Below, in pieces: positions 10,931-23,646 of a stretch of DNA of 64,000 bases; position 1 is the first letter of the stretch, and the number at the start of each line of letters is the position of its first letter. The stretch is from Ficedula albicollis (Eukaryota > Chordata > Aves > Passeriformes > Muscicapidae), in contig NC_021674.1 of NCBI RefSeq assembly GCF_000247815.1, positions 12,548,665-12,612,664 of the forward strand, written 5' to 3'. The position numbers and the translations under genes are program-made. The notes under the pieces are model-generated. The model saw only the letters and a program-made list of their open reading frames with translations. It made no database searches and was not told the origin of the DNA.

Positions 10931-13900
10931 AAGTGAGTTTTCAACTGTTGCAGCAAATAAGCGATTACCAAAGTTTTTTTAAAACGCACACTATTATTTT
11001 GCTCTCAGTTTTCCTCCAAATAAATTATTTTGTGACTATCTGAGTTACACATTTAAAATATTTTTCGGCAACCTGTGAAAAATGTAAGTAGACGCCCCTG
11101 ACAAAATGCAGACATCCTGGAATGAACAAGAGAGGGGAAAAAACAACCTCGCCCAAACAAATCTATCAGGAGAGAAATGTAGAACATTGTAAATAATCTC
11201 AGACAAATACAACTGTAATAGAATAAGCTTATCCTGACTCAATCCACTAATCCATATTTATTCATGTAACAAATAGAGTTCACAAATGTAAATTTAATTT
11301 GTATTTTGTTGCCTGAATGCGTATGAAAAGGCTGCTAAATTTGCTTATATAAAAATTCCAATATTTTATACATTTTCATCAGAAGTAATAAATAGTATTT
11401 CCTCTCTATTTTCTTTTAGTGTACAGAAACAAAATTATCTTTAGATACATTCCTATTGAAAGTTTTGAAGTAAAGATCTTCAAAGAATTATAATTTCTTT
11501 TCAAACCATGGGATAAGGAATCAAATAAAAATACAAGCTGAATAGATTTCATAGACAAATGCTACTGTTTAATCTAAATGTCATTGTATCATTCCCATGT
11601 GTGTGGCTGAAAAAATGCCATTTTCCCAGGACCAGCTATTTTCTGCAACCCTGCAGAGATGGAACACACTGAACACATTTACTTGCTCATGTCAGGCTGC
11701 CTTTCACAATGAGCATAGTTTCTCCTCTGATTGTCTACAATCACCTTAAGAAGATGAAATAGCCAGATTCAGAGTAAATTACCACTACTACTTTCAGCTC
11801 CTGGTATTCAGTCAGATAATTACTGATGTTTGTCATTAAAATTGGGAAAATGTGTGTTCCCTTTGACTCCAGTTTTCATATATTTGTGTCTCACTTAGAT
11901 TGACATGTCAGATAGCTGCAAATAGTTTTGTACTAATAATTAATTCAACAATAAAGAAGCCAGCCAAAGCAGTGTAGCCTTTTCAGTAAAAACAATTGTT
12001 TATTCCGGCTGTGTTCTCCAGAGAAATCTTTCAAAATTAGTATTGGGATTCTTTATTTCAGATTGCCATATATTTAATTGTGTTTCATTAATCCTCATTC
12101 TGCTCTTTTATTTTGCCTTTCTCTTTGTTCCAATTATTTTTCATGTCAGTACTTTCTGCTTTCCAAATTGTTTAATGCAAGCTAAATTATCCAAATCATA
12201 TAAAGATTTAGAACTTCAAATTAATCCACATAATTTATCCATTGTGAATTTTTGTCATATTACTTAAAGTGTGTGAGCAGAAAGAGTCACAGATGAGATC
12301 ACAAATTTCAGTCTTGGTTTCATTAATATATACATACTAGAAATACAATATGTGTAGCATGCAGACTGGAGTTGGCATACTTTGTGACTGATCAGGCTTG
12401 GATCAAAAAGGCTGACCCAACTGGTTTGGGATTTGAGCTAAACTCACTTTCTTAGAAATGCACCAGAAAATGTAAGAGATCAGCAGATACCATGGGAATG
12501 AGGATTGAGGGAAATCTCTTTCCAGTAATCTGAACGGAATCACTGCTTATCAGGGTGAGGTAAAAAAGCAGTATTATACAGCAACAACATTCTTTGGATT
12601 TTGACATAGAGATACTGGGCCACATAAACATTAGATTTGGGATTTATTTGCCCTACCCAAGGCTGCTGAAAGTACATCCATGTTCATTATTTTATATCTC
12701 TTGTTTTGTTGTTGAAAAGAGATTGCTACTTGTTCATGGCTGATTCGATCCTAGAAGAGAGATGTCTGAGACCTGCTGGATGAGAGGTGGTGATAATATT
12801 TCATGCCTTAGTTTTTGGATATTTAACTTAAAAGCGAAGCCCTCGTGAGCTGTTGGAGGGGAAAACAGGTAGTCCTGCTTAAAATGTTGGATCTTTGTAA
12901 AACAGCTTGCACAGGGCACCCAAATGTGAGAGGAATAGCTTCAGGTTTGAATATGATGTACCAAGGAGCACTGATATCTAGAAAGTCAAGAGAATTTTAT
13001 AGCTGGAACCTGAAAACTGAGCCTATGCATTGTTACCTGCATAGGAAGGAATAAATTTTTCACATTGAGTTTGGTTTTGGTTACTGTGCTTCGTGTGGGT
13101 AGGTAGAAATTGTCTTGCATTGCTGCTGCTGCTGTTTTTGTTATCTTTGTCCTTCTGCAAGGAAAACAAGCAACCACTTTTTGTCATGTTTATTATGCTT
13201 CTAGTGTTTGTTTTTCTTCCACCTGTGTACTATCATACACAAAAAGCTGGGAGGCATACGATAAAGTAGTCTGCAGAGATTATCTCGACTCACTGCAAAC
13301 GTGCAGTCTCTGATTCCAACATTCCTCTTTATGCAGTCCCTCCACTGACTCCTCTAAAATAAAAAAACCACACAATATTATGAAGAATGAAAATACCTCT
13401 CATCATGCCTCAGCTTGATTCGTCAGTTAAAATAGTGAACAGATAGATTTAGGAGAAAAATTTTATTGTGTGTTTTGTTCAATTGATTAAGAGGGAATCA
13501 CTTGATGAGCACGTAAAAATGCTTTGAGCTTCCCTACCACAAATGTGTGCACGTATCATGCTTTGCTAACCTGGATTAACTGAGGACTTGTAAAATGTAG
13601 GCACAAAATGGAGGCTTTAAAAGTTTGCACACAGATACTTTTGAGAACAGTAGAAGACTGTTTGGGAACTTGGCATGAGCTATTGATTTTCAGAGTGCTT
13701 TTTGTCTTTATATAGAGCTCTGTGCTGAGATCAGTGAATATATGACAATAGAAATAACTGAATTGCTCAAAACCCATTCAATTATTTTGCTACATTTTGT
13801 CATAATAGCACTGGTTATTAAAAGTCTATTATGCACCTAATGGGAACTGTGACATGGTCAAGTGGTAATCATTACTAAGACCATGGTTTCAAACCCCCTA

Positions 13901-14721
13901 GCTATGCATGTCATATTTGGCAATTTTTGGAGTTGCAAGTTGTCACTTGTGCAGAATTGTTTCTACCAGTGTGATACAGATCAAATGATAGCCACATCCT
14001 AAGCCTCCTTCCATTCACAAATGGAGCTGAGCTATGGATGCCATTGGTTCCTAATCTGTGAGTCATGGAGGAGGTGACAAAGAGGCAGCAGAGACTAATA
14101 AAAAAGTTTATTACAGGAAGTTTTCAACTATGTTAGTTACAGATTACAGCTGAGATCAGTTAACTTCTTAAGGCTGAAAAAGCTGGGGGAGAGCTGTTAA
14201 TCTTTGCTTGATCTACCTTTACAGCCCTGTGAAGGCTATAGAAAGCATTGAAGAAGCCCAGGTTTCAAGATGCATAAATTGCTTCTTTTATTTGACCTTG
14301 GCTGAACTACAGAGACTCAGAGCAACTGCTGAAACTATCTGGATCCTTAGCTGACACAATTTGTTACTTATAAGTTAGTATGATGACTAGGAACTTAGCC
14401 GGATTCCAGGCTTTTGGATGTACTTGTAAACATGAGCACGGGATGAATTTGAGTTGCTGTGTGTTTTCTGGCGATTCACAAAGCCAGCAAATTGAGCCTT
14501 ATTGAGACCACTTACTGCTTTTTCATATTGCTCTAGTCATGTTCTCAGTAGCAGCATGTAAGGTCTGATGTGCAGTCTGACTTAGTTAAGCTTACCTTTC
14601 AGAACTAATTCACCTATGGGTGGCAGATAGAATTTTCCCACTTTGACGTGCTTCAAAATACATTTTTTCATATACTTTCCCTTAGCTGAAGAAAAAGAGA
14701 ATTGAGATGGAGAGCACTTAC
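10931..14721. other. No gene recognised
   Basis: AT-rich unique sequence. Only short frames (under 80 codons) without domains. A tRNA-like A/B-box pair near 13855-13905 does not fold as a tRNA. The segment around 14098-14112 (ACTAATAAAAAAGTTTATTACA) resembles an antisense LTR polyadenylation region but lacks other support. Confidence 0.4.
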
Positions 14722-14886
14722 CTTCCTTCTCTCTGTCACTGGCTGCGAGACAGGATCCTGCAGCAGCTGCCTCATCATTGGATTTTCCATTTCCCATTTT
14801 CTATTGAGATTTCTATGGACCTCCACCGAAGCTTTGGGGAAAGCAGTGAGCTTTTAGTGCTCTGGTTCCACCATATGGGACAAGTT
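14722..14886 (-). CDS. Candidate first coding exon with myristoylation-type N-terminus
   Basis: On the minus strand, CTACTTTGCTTGCAG precedes 14886 and a strong donor, GAAG|GTAAGTGC, follows 14722. Upstream frames carry stops, then an ATG at 14795-14797 opens MGNGKSNDEAAAAGSC and continues to DREKE with a split codon at the donor (76 coding bases). Gly2 and Ser6 match the N-myristoylation pattern MGxxxS. The layout resembles a 5'-UTR plus start-codon exon of a gene running left. I do not recognise the protein and see no partner exon. The ATG context (GAAAATGG) is acceptable. Chance occurrence is quite possible. Confidence 0.3.
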
Positions 14887-15143
14887 CTGCAAGCAAAGTA
14901 GACTGCTTCGGTCTCAGACCTGAGCAAGAAAGGCATTAATGCCAGCACACTGCCAAAAGCTAAAAGCAATGGGATTGTTTGTGCTTTGGAATGATCTCAT
15001 TTGGTGAATTTACTGCTGGGCTCTCTGTTTATTTTGTTTTCCTTTCTTGTGGTGTAGTAGCATTTTATTTCTCTGTCCAGCTTTCCTTCTTACAGCTCAA
15101 TTCCTTTGTGAGGATCAGACAACTGCTGTCAGATTTCTCACTC
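14887..15143. other. No gene seen
   Basis: Unique sequence leading into a T-rich tandem duplication. The plus-strand open frame (14979-15215) is hydrophobic because of T-rich composition. Confidence 0.35.
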
Positions 15144-15409
15144 TCTGCAGCTGTTTTTTTTTTTTTAATTAATTTAGGAACAGGTTTTGAGCAAGGCTGC
15201 ATGGTGCAATGGTAGAAAATAGGCAGTGACAAAGATTGCTCCATGTTGTTATGAACCTTTGTGATAGGGTTGAGAATTCTGCAGCTGTTTTTTTTTTTAA
15301 ATTAATTTAGGAACAGGTTTTGAGCAAGGCTGCATGGTGCAATGGTAGAAAATAGGCAGTGACAAAGATTGCTCCATGTTGTTATGAACCTTTGTGATAG
15401 GGTTGAGAA
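15144..15409. repeat. Tandem duplication, about 135-bp units
   Basis: Units begin at 15144 and 15279 (both TCTGCAGCTGTTTTTT). They look identical from AATTAATTTAGGAACAGG through GTGATAGGGTTGAGAA, differing mainly in poly-T length. The near-zero divergence points to a very recent duplication, a polymorphism or an assembly error. Confidence 0.9.
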
Positions 15410-15742
15410 GGGTTAGATTGTGACTGACTTGGTTTCACACAGTCCCATTGTTTTAGTTTGCTTTGCAGCAGTTAAAACTTTTATTGTCTTGCCCTGATGT
15501 CAGTGTGTTTTACACTTAATATGTTTTAAATCCTGGTTCCAGGTTCTGGATCTAGAGGCTCTGGCTAAAATAAGCTTTAGAGGCAGTGAGAAAAGTCCTT
15601 ATTTACACTCCTAGCTGATTAATCAAGCCTGTGATTCCCACCCTTGAAGCAAATCTGCCCTTCCTCATCCTCTTCCATCCCACTCTCTCTCCAGGGTCCC
15701 ACAAAAGGACTGCTGGTGTAAGGGAAAGGTGAAGCTGTCAAT
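15410..15742. other. No gene seen
   Basis: Unique, becoming pyrimidine-rich (CATCCCACTCTCTCTCC near 15676) just before the CpG-enriched patch. Confidence 0.35.
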
Positions 15743-16321
15743 GGCGGGATGGAAAAGCTCCAGGCTGGAAAAATACAAAAGCTTTGGTAACAGCCGGAAG
15801 AAGTCGAGTCTGAGGATTCATAGTGTGGTCCCCAGTACGGCGTTTCCCCTAGAGATCAGTGAGCGATGCTGGAGTTTTCGCTCCATCCGCGCATCTCTCC
15901 TCACACAGTGGATGTTACCCCGGCAGCCCCTGGGGACTGAGCTATGCCGTGTGACACAGGTAGCTTCCAGAGGGAAAGCAAGAGTGCTTTACACCTCCTA
16001 CGCTCTCTGGAGACGGCTGCGCGGGGTAATTTGTGGCTTTAATTGCGAAGGAGCTCCAGGGACTGTGAGGAGGCGTCAAAGCTGCGCTGCCCGTAGCGCT
16101 CCCAAGGGACCCGGGACCTTGGGAGTGGTCAGAGTGGGCGGATGCTGCGCTGAATGTGTCAACAAACTTTCGCAAGGGATAAAATTAGGAGGCGACAAGT
16201 GAATGTGATGCGTTGGAAAGTGCCACTGTGGCTTTTTTCATGGGGACGTAATACTTCAGAAATGTCCCGGCTTTCTCTGGAGCAAAAAAAACAAAGTGGC
16301 TGGTGAATCTGGGGGTGAGCC
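15743..16321. promoter_or_regulatory. CpG-enriched region, possible CpG island or first exon
   Basis: I count about 29 CpG in some 580 bases, by far the densest non-repeat CpG in the window. A 157-codon plus-strand frame (15729-16202) spans most of it. It is the longest open frame outside repeats and is Arg/Ser-rich, with no domain I recognise. Possible plus-strand donors lie at CACAG|GTAGCT (about 15959) and GGGG|GTGAGC (about 16312). The simplest reading is an unmethylated promoter or first-exon region of a gene whose body lies elsewhere; direction is undetermined. The frame may be a by-product of GC content. Confidence 0.4.
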
Positions 16322-19099
16322 CGATAAAAATGATTGAGCACACTAGAAGCTAAAGTAAAGTAATTAAATTGTCGCTTGCGAAACATTCTCGTGGATTAAC
16401 AATTTGTTAGGAAGGAAGGTTTGTTGTACTACTGGCTTTTGTGTTTTTCTGCTGTTCATATTTCTCTAGTAATGGTTTGAGGTACATAATGGGGTGAATG
16501 ATCAGATTTTGGGTCTAATGTAACTTATCCATTCTTGTGACTTTGGTAGCTGCACCATTTAAAAACTTCCCGTTTGAAATCTTGTTTTCAGCAAAGTATG
16601 ATACTTTTATTTTCTGGAAATATTTTTGCCCAAATTGAAGTATTTGGTGTAGAGAAAAAGCTGATTTGTTGTCTTAAATTCAGTGTGATATATGTCAAAA
16701 GCTTAACTTTTATTAAGAAATGCTCTTTTGCTGAGAGACTAATTGAGAAATGAAACCTTTTACTGCTTTTACTGTAGAAACTGAGAGTACACCGTGGCAG
16801 TAACAATAACATGTCAGTAGGAACATCTAGCGCATTGAACTAGAAATAATTTAAAATTAAGACATTTCAGGCACAGTTAATGATTTTCATTCATTTTCAC
16901 TTTTTTCCAAGCATCACTGTAACTTTTGAGGGTAATTAAAAATAATCTAATGATCTAAATGGTTTACAATCCTGAGGTTTAGCATACATTACCACGGCTA
17001 CTTGAAGAGCTTTTCAGAGACATCGTCAGCTCTGGTTTGAATGTTATTTCGGTACAAGACAAATTTCTAATCCCTATTGTTAAGAAATGACTGTTGCATT
17101 TTTTAAACGTCTTGTTAAAGACTGTAAAAGAGGTTAGGAAGTCATCTAGGCTTTCTTGTTTGCCCCCAGAGAGGTTGTAGAAACGTCTAACCCAGCTGAA
17201 GGGACTAATGAATTAAAAGTGTAAGAGCTGAGTGTGGGTGGATGCCTGGTGCTTCTGCTGGTGGTAATCCTTGCAGAAGCTAATTTAGCCTGAAAGTGGC
17301 AGGTAGCTAAGGAAGCTGACTTTGACTAGAATTTATTTCAAGAACCCACTTTTGCTTCCCTTTAATGCATCCTGCCAAATGCTGAAATGGCGTTTGAGAA
17401 GTGTCAATAGGACCCTGCTAACATGAAAGCTGTCTGTTCGAGCAGTGGGGTTGTTGATGAAGTGCCATTGTATTTGCAATGTGAAATATAAGGCAGCCTT
17501 AAAGCTAAGTGTACTGAACTTACTCCTGAGTATTTACTGAGCAAATTGGGTGCTGCTGCTGCAAAATGAGCTGGCGTCACTGACCTTGACTGAGGCTCAA
17601 TTTATCTGAGCGACGCTGCTCTGTTAGGGACGTGGTTTTGAGGACAGGTTCTGGAGGTGGATTGCTGTGCTCTCACGATGAGCTTGATGTACTGTCAGAA
17701 TTCATTCAGACTTGGCAGACCTAGTGCTGAGATCCACTCACACTGTATGAGTGAGACACAGGCTGGTATTTCTTCTGCCCTTCTCATGGGGTCCCTGCAA
17801 AGCACCAGTCCCATGAACAGAAGCAGTTTTAGGCCACAAATCAACAAAACTTCATTTACAAAGAAGAGTTGTGCAGTCTGTTTAAAAAAAAATTGCAAGT
17901 GTTCATGGCAAATGTCCCCTCCTGCTTAAATTTTAGAAAATGTAGGTAACATCAGTACCCCTGCACTGGAGATATGTTGGCTATAGACAGGGGCATCAAG
18001 GGGATCTCCTCAGTACTGACTGGTGCAAGACATCTGTCAGGCCACAGCAAAGATTTCTGAAATCTAAGTCATCTGTCTGTATGAAGAGTAGACACTAAGT
18101 CTGAATTTAAAAAAAAAAAATAGTTTTAGAGAAACAAATTAGAGTTTTTTCTGTATAGGCTTCAAGTTCTCCATGGTATTTCTAATCCGATTCAGGTTTT
18201 CAAGTCCTGCTGCCTTGGATACGCATTTTTAGCTTTTCCAAACTAGCTGAGCAAACCCTTAGGGTTGAAGTAGGTTGTACAGAGAGGTCACATGTGTCTT
18301 TGATAATATGACAGTGCAGCCTTTCTTAATATACACTGAAATGATTAATGTCTCCTATCAGACACAGCAGTAGTAGCTGGAATTATTCAACCTTCTCCAT
18401 TTCTTCATATTATGTGTAGAAGAATCTGATCTTGAGGGATTATATTCAGAGATTAATTTTCTTTTTTTTTCAGTTCATGAAATAACAATGACAGTAGTTG
18501 ATGGCTGGATGAGGTAAACATTTAGGATCATTGTTGGATTACTGAGGAAAGTGTTTTAAGGAGCTGATGTCACATATATATCAGATTTCCCATGGCTTTT
18601 TTGGCCCTTTGGGGCAGACTGGAAGAGCAGCTAAGGTAGGAGAATGTCTTAGGGAAGAACTTTTTGAAGGGAGCAAGTGGAAGGCTTGGAGCAGATCTCT
18701 CTGTGTATCCAAACTGTGCTGTGGCACAGGAGCACACAGGCCTCTGACACAGGGGTAGAATTAGAAAAAAAGCCTTTAAGGTATCTGTAATTGATCCAGA
18801 GATGAAAACAGGCTCTGGGTTTCTTTCTCAGATCGAGAGTGGAAAGTCCTTGCTGGCTGAATCTTCATTCTGAGGTTATTTCTGGATGCAGGCAGAAGCG
18901 AAATGGGAATAGTGTAGCATTCTCCTGCTGTGGCAAACCAGTGGAGAGGACCAGGCTCTCTAAGCCAGGGAGATGATCGCTTTGTGCAGGTTGTTTTTTC
19001 TGTGCTTTGTCACTTTGCAGACACTGAAATATCAAATTATTTGATATTGGCCTTCATTTATGTTTTCACCAACACAAAGAGCTGGTTTTATGAATTTCA
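16322..19099. other. No gene recognised
   Basis: Unique sequence. A 90-codon plus frame at 17657-17929 ends in a Cys/Lys-rich stretch but has no family match that I can name. A poly-A run of about 13 lies near 18109. Confidence 0.4.
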
Positions 19100-19546
19100 T
19101 GTATAGGAAATAAAACAGAGAGTACAATGGAACTAATAAAGGGGCCTGATATCTTATTTTAGGCTTAATTGGGCAGAAATCATGGGAGAGATGGACACAG
19201 ATAAATGCTCCCTGGGCAAGAAGTGATCAAGAAACATGGTGTGGAACTTTGATAAGATAATGTTACCAGGTGGTATGATGTTGTGAAGGATGTGTAATCA
19301 GTGGGAAATTGTTACCAAAGATAGAACCCTATATAAGTGCCATACAAGTAAAACCCTCTATAAATGCCTTGTATACTCCATAAAATTGGCTTTTGATCCA
19401 AACTTGGATGTCCCCCTCTCTCCATCACCAATAAACATGTACCTCTTTTCTGTATCTTGTGCTGCCAGTTTTCAAACAGTGAGCACAGACCTGCTGGCTT
19501 TCCCTCTGCCCTGCAATGCTGTGACTGTTTGGTGAAATACCAACAC
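19100..19546 (+). mobile_element. Plus-strand LTR-like element
   Basis: A TATA box (TATATAA, 19330-19336) is followed about 100 bases later by AATAAA (19430-19435) in CACCAATAAACATG. A pyrimidine-rich U5-like tail then runs to about 19546 (ACCAACA). TATA and polyadenylation signal on the same strand within about 100 bases is characteristic of LTRs rather than genes. Upstream sequence from about 19100 would be U3; no internal retroviral sequence is attached, suggesting a solo LTR. Both boundaries are approximate and no target-site duplication was confirmed. Confidence 0.5.
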
Positions 19547-21187
19547 TTTTAACATAATATCCTTTTGTCCTAAACTGAGCCACTTCTCTCCCATTTTATT
19601 TAATTTCTAGGGGAGCTGTTCTGGTAAGAACCCTTCTTACACTGTTAAACAGCACAAATGTCTGCTTACAAGAGCTGTTACCCCACATTTTCATGTAATA
19701 TCAGCTGGCAGACACTAACTACTGTAGCTGTCTTGTGAGGGCTGTGGTGACAAAGATAAACCTCAGGCTAATTTTCTGAACAGAATCAGTAAGCTTGAGT
19801 GAGTTTTCTTGTTTGGAAATTAGATAATGATGATCTTAGCTGTAACATTTTAAATTATGGAGTAAATAAAGAGCCGGATGCTTCCTCATATAGTTAGCTC
19901 TTAATTATCATCTCCAGTGGCAGTGACTGGATATGTTGATGTTTATGATAGGTATAGTGGTTGTTCCAAAATTTCTTTAGGCAACAGTCTGGAAAATCTA
20001 CATTTGCTTACATTTTGTAGAATAACATCTGGGTTTCTGTCATTCTTGACAATAGGCACCAACTTAGTGTATTTTATAATGACGTGAATTTCCCAGGCAG
20101 ACAGTAGGTATTGATCCATAAATTGCAAGATTTTTGTTTGTGTGTGTGTGTCTCTTAAGAATTAGAGGTTTTCTATGTTAAAAATAAGGAGGTGTACTTG
20201 GAAGAAGGCAACAGCCAGGTAGACAGGATCCACACAGCCAGGTGGGAGGCTTCAAACTGGTCTCATTGTGTGTGTTGAGCAGTGCTCAAATGGTTTAAAT
20301 TAGCAGTTCTGTGCTTCTCGATGTTTGTGCTTGTGACTGATATCATCAGGGGTCTCCACCTGAAACCTCTCTGGGTGTTAGGCAAAGCTTCTCCAAAAAT
20401 GCAAACTTTTCTGAACTATTGGCTAAGTGAAATCAAAGTTTCATGGGAGTAGGTATGTAACCGTAATCTAGAATGTGACTCCCAGCATGGGAATGCTGAG
20501 AAATTGGGAGAGGCAGATTGAAGTTCCATCCACTGTTATCCTTACTCTTCTCATCTCTAAGGGCTGAATAGGGAAAATTACTTTCTCCGTGGCTGAGGGA
20601 TCACATTGCTTCAGGCCTTGGTGTTCAGAACTCACACACTGGCTTTGCTGTGAAACAGCCAAAATTTCAAACCCCAGCCTCCCGATGAGATCAGAAAATA
20701 CTGGGAGAAAGAAGAAATTCTGCATGGGGCTGTGACAAAAGATTTCCTGTACACCTGGCTATAATTGTGTGGCAAGCCTGGGCTGCAGGTTTTCATAACT
20801 AGGGCATTTTGCAATGTAATTTTGTCAGGAAACGTAGTTTGAAGCAAATAAGTCACCAACTTTTGGGGCCTAAAATAGGTAATTTAATCTTATTAAATTT
20901 GTCTCCCTCATTTACAGCAACTCTAGCAGCAAGCAAAACAGTGATTCTGTGCCATTAAAGTTTTCCTGATGCAGTCTTTGCCAAAGATTACATGGACACT
21001 GCCATTAAGGCTTCCTGAGAGACTGCTTTGAGCAGCAGAAAATGTGCTATATTTTCTGGATGTCCTCATAAGGCTGAATGTGAAATCAGACTTAGTGTCT
21101 CAAAGCAAAGCATGTGTATAATGAGCAAATAAATAACCAGACATCAGATGTGATACTGACTGTGGAGAAATATAGCTCATGTGTTTT
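19547..21187. other. No gene recognised
   Basis: Unique sequence with short frames only (up to 85 codons, minus strand at 20468-20725). A (TG) stretch of about 12 bases lies near 20138. Confidence 0.4.
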
Positions 21188-21243
21188 TCACAGATTCACT
21201 GAAGTTGGAAAAGACCTTTGAGATCATTGAGTGATCTCACCCA
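21188..21243 (-). mobile_element. Short CR1 3'-end fragment, minus strand
   Basis: TCACAGATTCACTGAAGTTGG followed by AAAAGACCTTTGAGATCATTGAGT is the reverse complement of the CR1 3' terminus, about 55 bases long. A heavily 5'-truncated old copy. Confidence 0.75.
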
Positions 21244-22619
21244 CTTCCTTGGGCTACCCACTTTTGTATGTAATACTGTAGAATATTTATTCTGCTGGTT
21301 TCTCCCTCTGGACCGATCACAGATAAGTTATTAAATGAAAATGAGCAAATGGTGCTTTTTAGTTTTGATCACCTAAAAGAAGTCTTGATTTTCACCTCAG
21401 TAATTCCTTCTGTATATGGTCTGTAGGTTACACTACAGTAAAATATAAATTGAATTATCTTCCACTTACATATTTTCCTTTCAACTATTTTTTTTTCTAA
21501 TTACCCAGACAATTTTGTTTCCAAGGGTGAAGTCCCTGCAATCAAACACATTAAGAAGTCCCAGCCTGTCTGAAAGTCCTATTTTTTATTGTGCCTTTTT
21601 TTCCCATGCGGGCTGTTGGAGGGCTCTGAAATGTGTTTTAAAAGACTTAAGAAGGACTTTGAGCTTAAAATCCAGCTTGCAATGTGGAAAAAAAAAGTTT
21701 TTATTGGCCCCACTGTAACTGTCAGTGAATGAGGCACCATCCCTGTGTTAAGAGGGAAAGTTCTAAGCTTCATTTTGTAGGTGGTTTCATTTCAGCAGAG
21801 TTTCATCTCCCAGAAGAGTTCCTTTTTCATCTGTGTCTGAATTGAATGGGCCAGTGTTAATAACTAGAGGGGAGGTAATCTCGTGTGGATAGGTCAGAGG
21901 AGCATTTTTTAGCCCTGGATGGCTTTAAAATTTTTTTGCTGCATTTCAGAGGTGGATTGAATTCTCTGTCTATGGCTGTGGTGGCACCAAATATCTGAAG
22001 AGTTTGGTTTGACTCACTGGAAAGCTGTAATGCCTTTGCTGTCTAACTCTTCCTTGAGATGTATTGTTTCACGTTGGAGGGTTTTGTTGTGGCAAACTCT
22101 GTCCCTTTGAAGTGATGCTAGAAATGATCTGCGAGGAAGGGAGAACTGCAAAAGAAGGGGTTTTTGTCTCGAGATAAAATCTGGGCTAGCAATGTACTTT
22201 GTAATGAACACTCCTAATATCCTTAGTCAATAGCCTGAGACTTCTCTGGAATACCTGGTTTTGAGAAGGAGATTGCTTCATACCAGCTACAAGGCAAAGC
22301 AAATTCCAAGCATTTCACTTGATTAAAATTATATAAGCAATGATACTAGAGAGGTACCAGTTCTGCTACCATATTTACTTTCCCTGTTGGATCTTCAGGC
22401 ACAGTGTAAGGCCTGTTTCTGTGGTACTGTTTAGTTCAACTGCTTTCTCAATAGAGCTTACGGTTAAAGGGATTCAAGACTGCCTTGATTTTAAAAACAA
22501 CTGTGACCATGCTGGACCCAAAAGCAGTGTCGATCCTTCTCGCTTCTTCTTTCTCCCTCTCTTCCTTCTGACTTCTCAAAATACACAGTGAGCCGGGCTA
22601 AATAATTCCAGTCAATGGC
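21244..22619. other. No gene recognised
   Basis: Unique sequence. An 83-codon plus frame (22340-22591) ends in a T/C-rich hydrophobic tail and shows no domain. Confidence 0.35.
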
Positions 22620-22896
22620 TTGGTAAGTGCCTTATTGTGTCTGCATAACTACAAGTTGGCTAAGTTTAAGTTTGTCTTAGCAAAGTTTGTGAAGTGCCTT
22701 ACTTTATCTGGGTGGGTTAAAGTTTGCTAAGCCAGTGCTTTGGGAAGTGCTTTACTTTACCTGGATGTTGTTTTAAAATTTGCCAAGTACCACATTCTAC
22801 CTTAACGTTCTACAGTTTGCAAGTAAGATTTGTCATTCAGCCTCACATTCTACCTTAATGTTATACAGTTTGCAAGTAAGATTTGTCATTCAGCCC
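22620..22896. repeat. Minisatellite, about 53-bp period
   Basis: Two well-conserved units (22791-22843 and 22844-22896; CACATTCTACCTTAA[C/T]GTT ... GTAAGATTTGTCATTCAGCC) follow more diverged units recognisable by AAGTGC[C/T]TTACTTTA[T/C]CTGG at about 22625, 22692 and 22745. Period varies between about 53 and 67 in the older part. Confidence 0.75.
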
Positions 22897-23601
22897 CCTG
22901 AGAATTTGGTCTTTCCTCCTGTGCGTGGCCCAGAGTGACTATTTACCTCCCCCCTAAAGTCGCTGAGGCTGAGCGAGCTGGAGCTTAACGCCCTGGAATT
23001 TGCCTTTTAGATCTGTACAAGAAGGATTCCGTGGTGGCACTGGAAGTGAGCAAACTGGGGAGGAATAGCATGGCTGCCAAGCCCAGTTCTAGGACTGATG
23101 GGAAGAGTGGGGATGAGAAGCTTTCCCACAGCAAACATTGATCCATAGTCTAACCATAGTCATCTGTCATGAAAGACAGATCCATGAGCAGAGCATGTCA
23201 AGCATCACGTGGGTATTGTTTTGTTTCTTTTGGTGAATGCACAAAAACATCTCCAAATGGCTTAGAGATGGAAAGAACTTTCAAAAGCAATTTGTTGGGT
23301 AATTCACAAACATTTAAAAGTGCAAAAAGCACTAAAAAACCCTTCGAGCAGTAGCCATTAAGCAGGTTTTTGCAGCTTGGGATAAGGAGTAGTAAACGAT
23401 GCTATCCAGAGTTTCCTGTGCTGGGACTTTTCACTTGTTTGCAGTTGTGTTCTTGGAGTAAAGACTAGAAGGGTTTATATTGACATCATCCTTCTGATTC
23501 CTTTAGTCCAGACCATTATATTAGACCCTATTTTTTTTTTAGAACAAATGTGAAAGGACATGGCTATGACAGATATTAGCATTGCATAATCTATCTTGCA
23601 G
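22897..23601. other. No gene recognised
   Basis: A small GC-richer patch near 22920-23110 has a short open frame (LYKKDSVVALEVSK) but no paired splice sites. The remainder is AT-rich. Confidence 0.35.
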
Positions 23602-23646
23602 CTACATCTTCACCAGTCTATGAACAAGAAGCTGAAGTGTCAGGTG
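23602..23646 (+). CDS. Candidate 45-nt micro-exon
   Basis: The interval is preceded by AATCTATCTTGCAG and followed by a near-consensus donor, GGTG|GTGAGTATG. It is 45 bases (a multiple of three) and open in two frames; one reads TSSPVYEQEAEVSG, with split codons at both ends. Both splice sites are above average, which is the only reason to list it. At this length an open frame carries no weight. No neighbouring exon was identified within several kb, and I cannot assign a function. Confidence 0.22.

Noticed and set aside
13855..13905. tRNA-like A box (TGGTCAAGTGG) and B box (GGTTTCAAACCCC)
   Set aside because: Flanks do not form a T-stem or acceptor stem; at best a decayed tRNA-derived fragment.
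22987..23142. Open frame with LDLYKKDSVVALEVSK after a TTGCCTTTTAG
   Set aside because: The frame runs through the supposed acceptor and no good donor precedes the stop.
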